Source: Flavobacteriales bacterium UBA7519
GTDB lineage: Bacteria; Bacteroidota; Bacteroidia; Flavobacteriales; Weeksellaceae
Direction of reading: 5' to 3'
Length of the DNA: 15,521 nucleotides
Assembly (NCBI GenBank): GCA_002476905.1
Contig: DLND01000125.1
Span: 1-15,521 of the forward strand
Below the pieces are notes generated by a model. The model did not search any database, was not told the origin of the DNA, and saw only the letters and a program-made list of their open reading frames with translations. Shown here piece after piece: positions 14,388 through 15,521 of this stretch (the first letter of the stretch is position 1; each line of letters opens with the position of its first letter). The position numbers and the translations under genes were made by a program.

Positions 14388-15521
14388 ATGAATACACAGC
14401 AATTTGTAAGTCGCCACATCAGTCTGAACGAAGCTGATAAAGCGGAAATGCTTAGCAAAATCGGGGTTAATAGTATCGATGAATTGATATCTCAAACGAT
14501 TCCGGAAAGTATCAGGCTAGAGAAAGATCTTGAACTTTCAGATGCACTTTCGGAGTATGAGATGTTGCTTCACTCCAAAGAATTGGCAGCAAAAAATGCC
14601 GGTTTTGATACCTACATCGGATTTGGTTACAATGATACCATTCTCCCTTCTCCAATCCAAAGAAATATTCTGGAAAATCCTAGCTGGTATACCGCGTACA
14701 CGCCATATCAGGCAGAGATTGCTCAGGGTAGATTAGAAGCACTTCTTAACTTCCAGACCGTCGTTTGTGACCTAACAGGTTTTCCGATGGCCAATGCGTC
14801 TCTTCTTGATGAATCAACTGCTGCTGCCGAAGCGATGCATATGTTCTTTAACAACAGGACTAAAGATCAAAAGAAGAACAATGCAACAAAATTTTTTGTT
14901 TCTGATTTAGTTCTGCCACAAACGATTTCTGTTCTTAAAACTAAAGCGGAAGGTCTTGGAATTGACGTCATAGTGGGAAATCACGAAAATCATCAGTTCA
15001 ATGATTCGTATTACGGTGTTTTACTTCAATATCCGGGTAAGAATGGAATTGTTCTAGATTATACAGACTTCATAAGTTCAGCAAAAGGATTTAATTTACA
15101 AGTGGTAGTAGCTTGTGATCCAATGGCTTTGGTGAAACTTAAATCGCCTGCTGCAATGGGTGCAGATTGTGCTGTGGGAACCACTCAGAGATTTGGTATT
15201 CCGATGGGTTATGGCGGGCCTCACGCCGCATTTTTTGCTTGTAAGGAAGATTATAAAAGAGATATTCCGGGTAGAATCATTGGTGTTTCTCAAGATATGT
15301 ACGGAAAACGTGCTTTGAGAATGGCACTTCAGACCAGAGAACAGCACATCAAAAGAGAAAAAGCAACCTCCAACATTTGCACGGCTCAGGTTTTACTGGC
15401 GGTAATGGCTGGGATGTATGCCGTTTATCACGGTCCAAAAGGTCTAGAATTTATTGCGGATCAGATCCATTATAAAACCAATGCCGTTAATGATGCTTTA
15501 AAAGTGTTAGGTTATGATGTT
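14388..15521 (+). CDS. gcvP: Glycine dehydrogenase (decarboxylating), P-protein, N-terminal part
   Basis: The P-protein of the glycine cleavage system uses pyridoxal phosphate to decarboxylate glycine and pass the aminomethyl group to the lipoyl arm of GcvH. The first 378 codons are present and open to the right edge; the full protein is usually about 950 residues. ATG at 14388 gives MNTQQFVSRHISLNEADKAE, matching the usual start with its FxxRHI motif. Family signatures follow: YIGFGYNDTILPSPIQRNIL, ENPSWYTAYTPYQAEIAQGR, LEALLNFQTVVCDLTGFPMA, NASLLDESTAAAEAM, FGIPMGYGGPHAAFFA, PGRIIGVSQD and the ALQTREQHIKREKATSNICTAQ region. The PLP-binding lysine lies beyond the window. The reading frame is intact. 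Its promoter is not obvious; a hairpin-forming stretch lies directly upstream. Confidence 0.97.
   Translation, partial: MNTQQFVSRHISLNEADKAEMLSKIGVNSIDELISQTIPESIRLEKDLELSDALSEYEMLLHSKELAAKNAGFDTYIGFGYNDTILPSPIQRNILENPSWYTAYTPYQAEIAQGRLEALLNFQTVVCDLTGFPMANASLLDESTAAAEAMHMFFNNRTKDQKKNNATKFFVSDLVLPQTISVLKTKAEGLGIDVIVGNHENHQFNDSYYGVLLQYPGKNGIVLDYTDFISSAKGFNLQVVVACDPMALVKLKSPAAMGADCAVGTTQRFGIPMGYGGPHAAFFACKEDYKRDIPGRIIGVSQDMYGKRALRMALQTREQHIKREKATSNICTAQVLLAVMAGMYAVYHGPKGLEFIADQIHYKTNAVNDALKVLGYDV

Noticed and set aside
1..15521. Defence island, prophage or other undescribed system
   Set aside because: All larger genes fall into known housekeeping, membrane or uptake families, and no nuclease, toxin, reverse transcriptase, recombinase or phage gene is visible.

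Overview
The window looks like chromosomal DNA from a member of the Flavobacteriia (Bacteroidetes), probably Chryseobacterium or a close relative. Supporting signs are the AT-rich sequence, the TAnnTTTG-type promoter boxes and the lack of strong Shine-Dalgarno sequences. The gene content also fits: a DUF5686 outer-membrane protein, a TonB-dependent receptor with an N-terminal carboxypeptidase-regulatory-like domain, and the Bacteroidetes form of PdxJ. The genus is inferred from style; there is no rRNA or other marker here.

Layout. Bases 1-3848, minus strand: two paralogous exported beta-propeller proteins of the lactonase / 6-phosphogluconolactonase-like family, one cut by the window edge, flank a large DUF5686 outer-membrane barrel protein. 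They may form one operon. Bases 3849-4232: a non-coding spacer with degenerate inverted repeats whose right end seems to supply the -33 element of the next promoter. Bases 4233-4877, plus: ung (uracil-DNA glycosylase), ending in a bidirectional terminator shared with a converging minus-strand pair, a DUF456 membrane protein followed by a small lipoprotein (5879-4965). Bases 6023-9126, plus: a YbdG-like MscS channel, then the tightly spaced run pdxJ, a YbfF-like alpha/beta hydrolase and a 76-residue two-helix membrane protein. Bases 9311-13173, plus: a TonB-dependent receptor and a lipoprotein beta-propeller phytase overlapping by one base (TAATG), closed by a strong intrinsic terminator. Bases 13293-14294, plus: an extended SDR / NAD-dependent epimerase-like protein. 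From 14388 to the right edge, plus: the first 378 codons of gcvP (glycine decarboxylase P-protein).

How the genes work together. The clearest functional unit is the receptor-phytase pair. A surface or periplasmic lipoprotein phytase would release phosphate from phytate, and the receptor would import phytate or its products across the outer membrane using TonB energy. This pairing is known in Gram-negative bacteria, so it is a good annotation rather than a new system. The lactonase-DUF5686-lactonase arrangement is the least explained gene group. The rest is housekeeping: base excision repair, vitamin B6 synthesis, osmotic protection and glycine cleavage. I found no CRISPR array, tRNA, rRNA, insertion sequence, prophage or defence system, and I do not see a convincing undescribed system. 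The less ordinary signals are in the non-coding DNA: the repeat-derived promoter part, promoter boxes placed almost on start codons, a perfect 17-bp palindrome and a hairpin ahead of gcvP.
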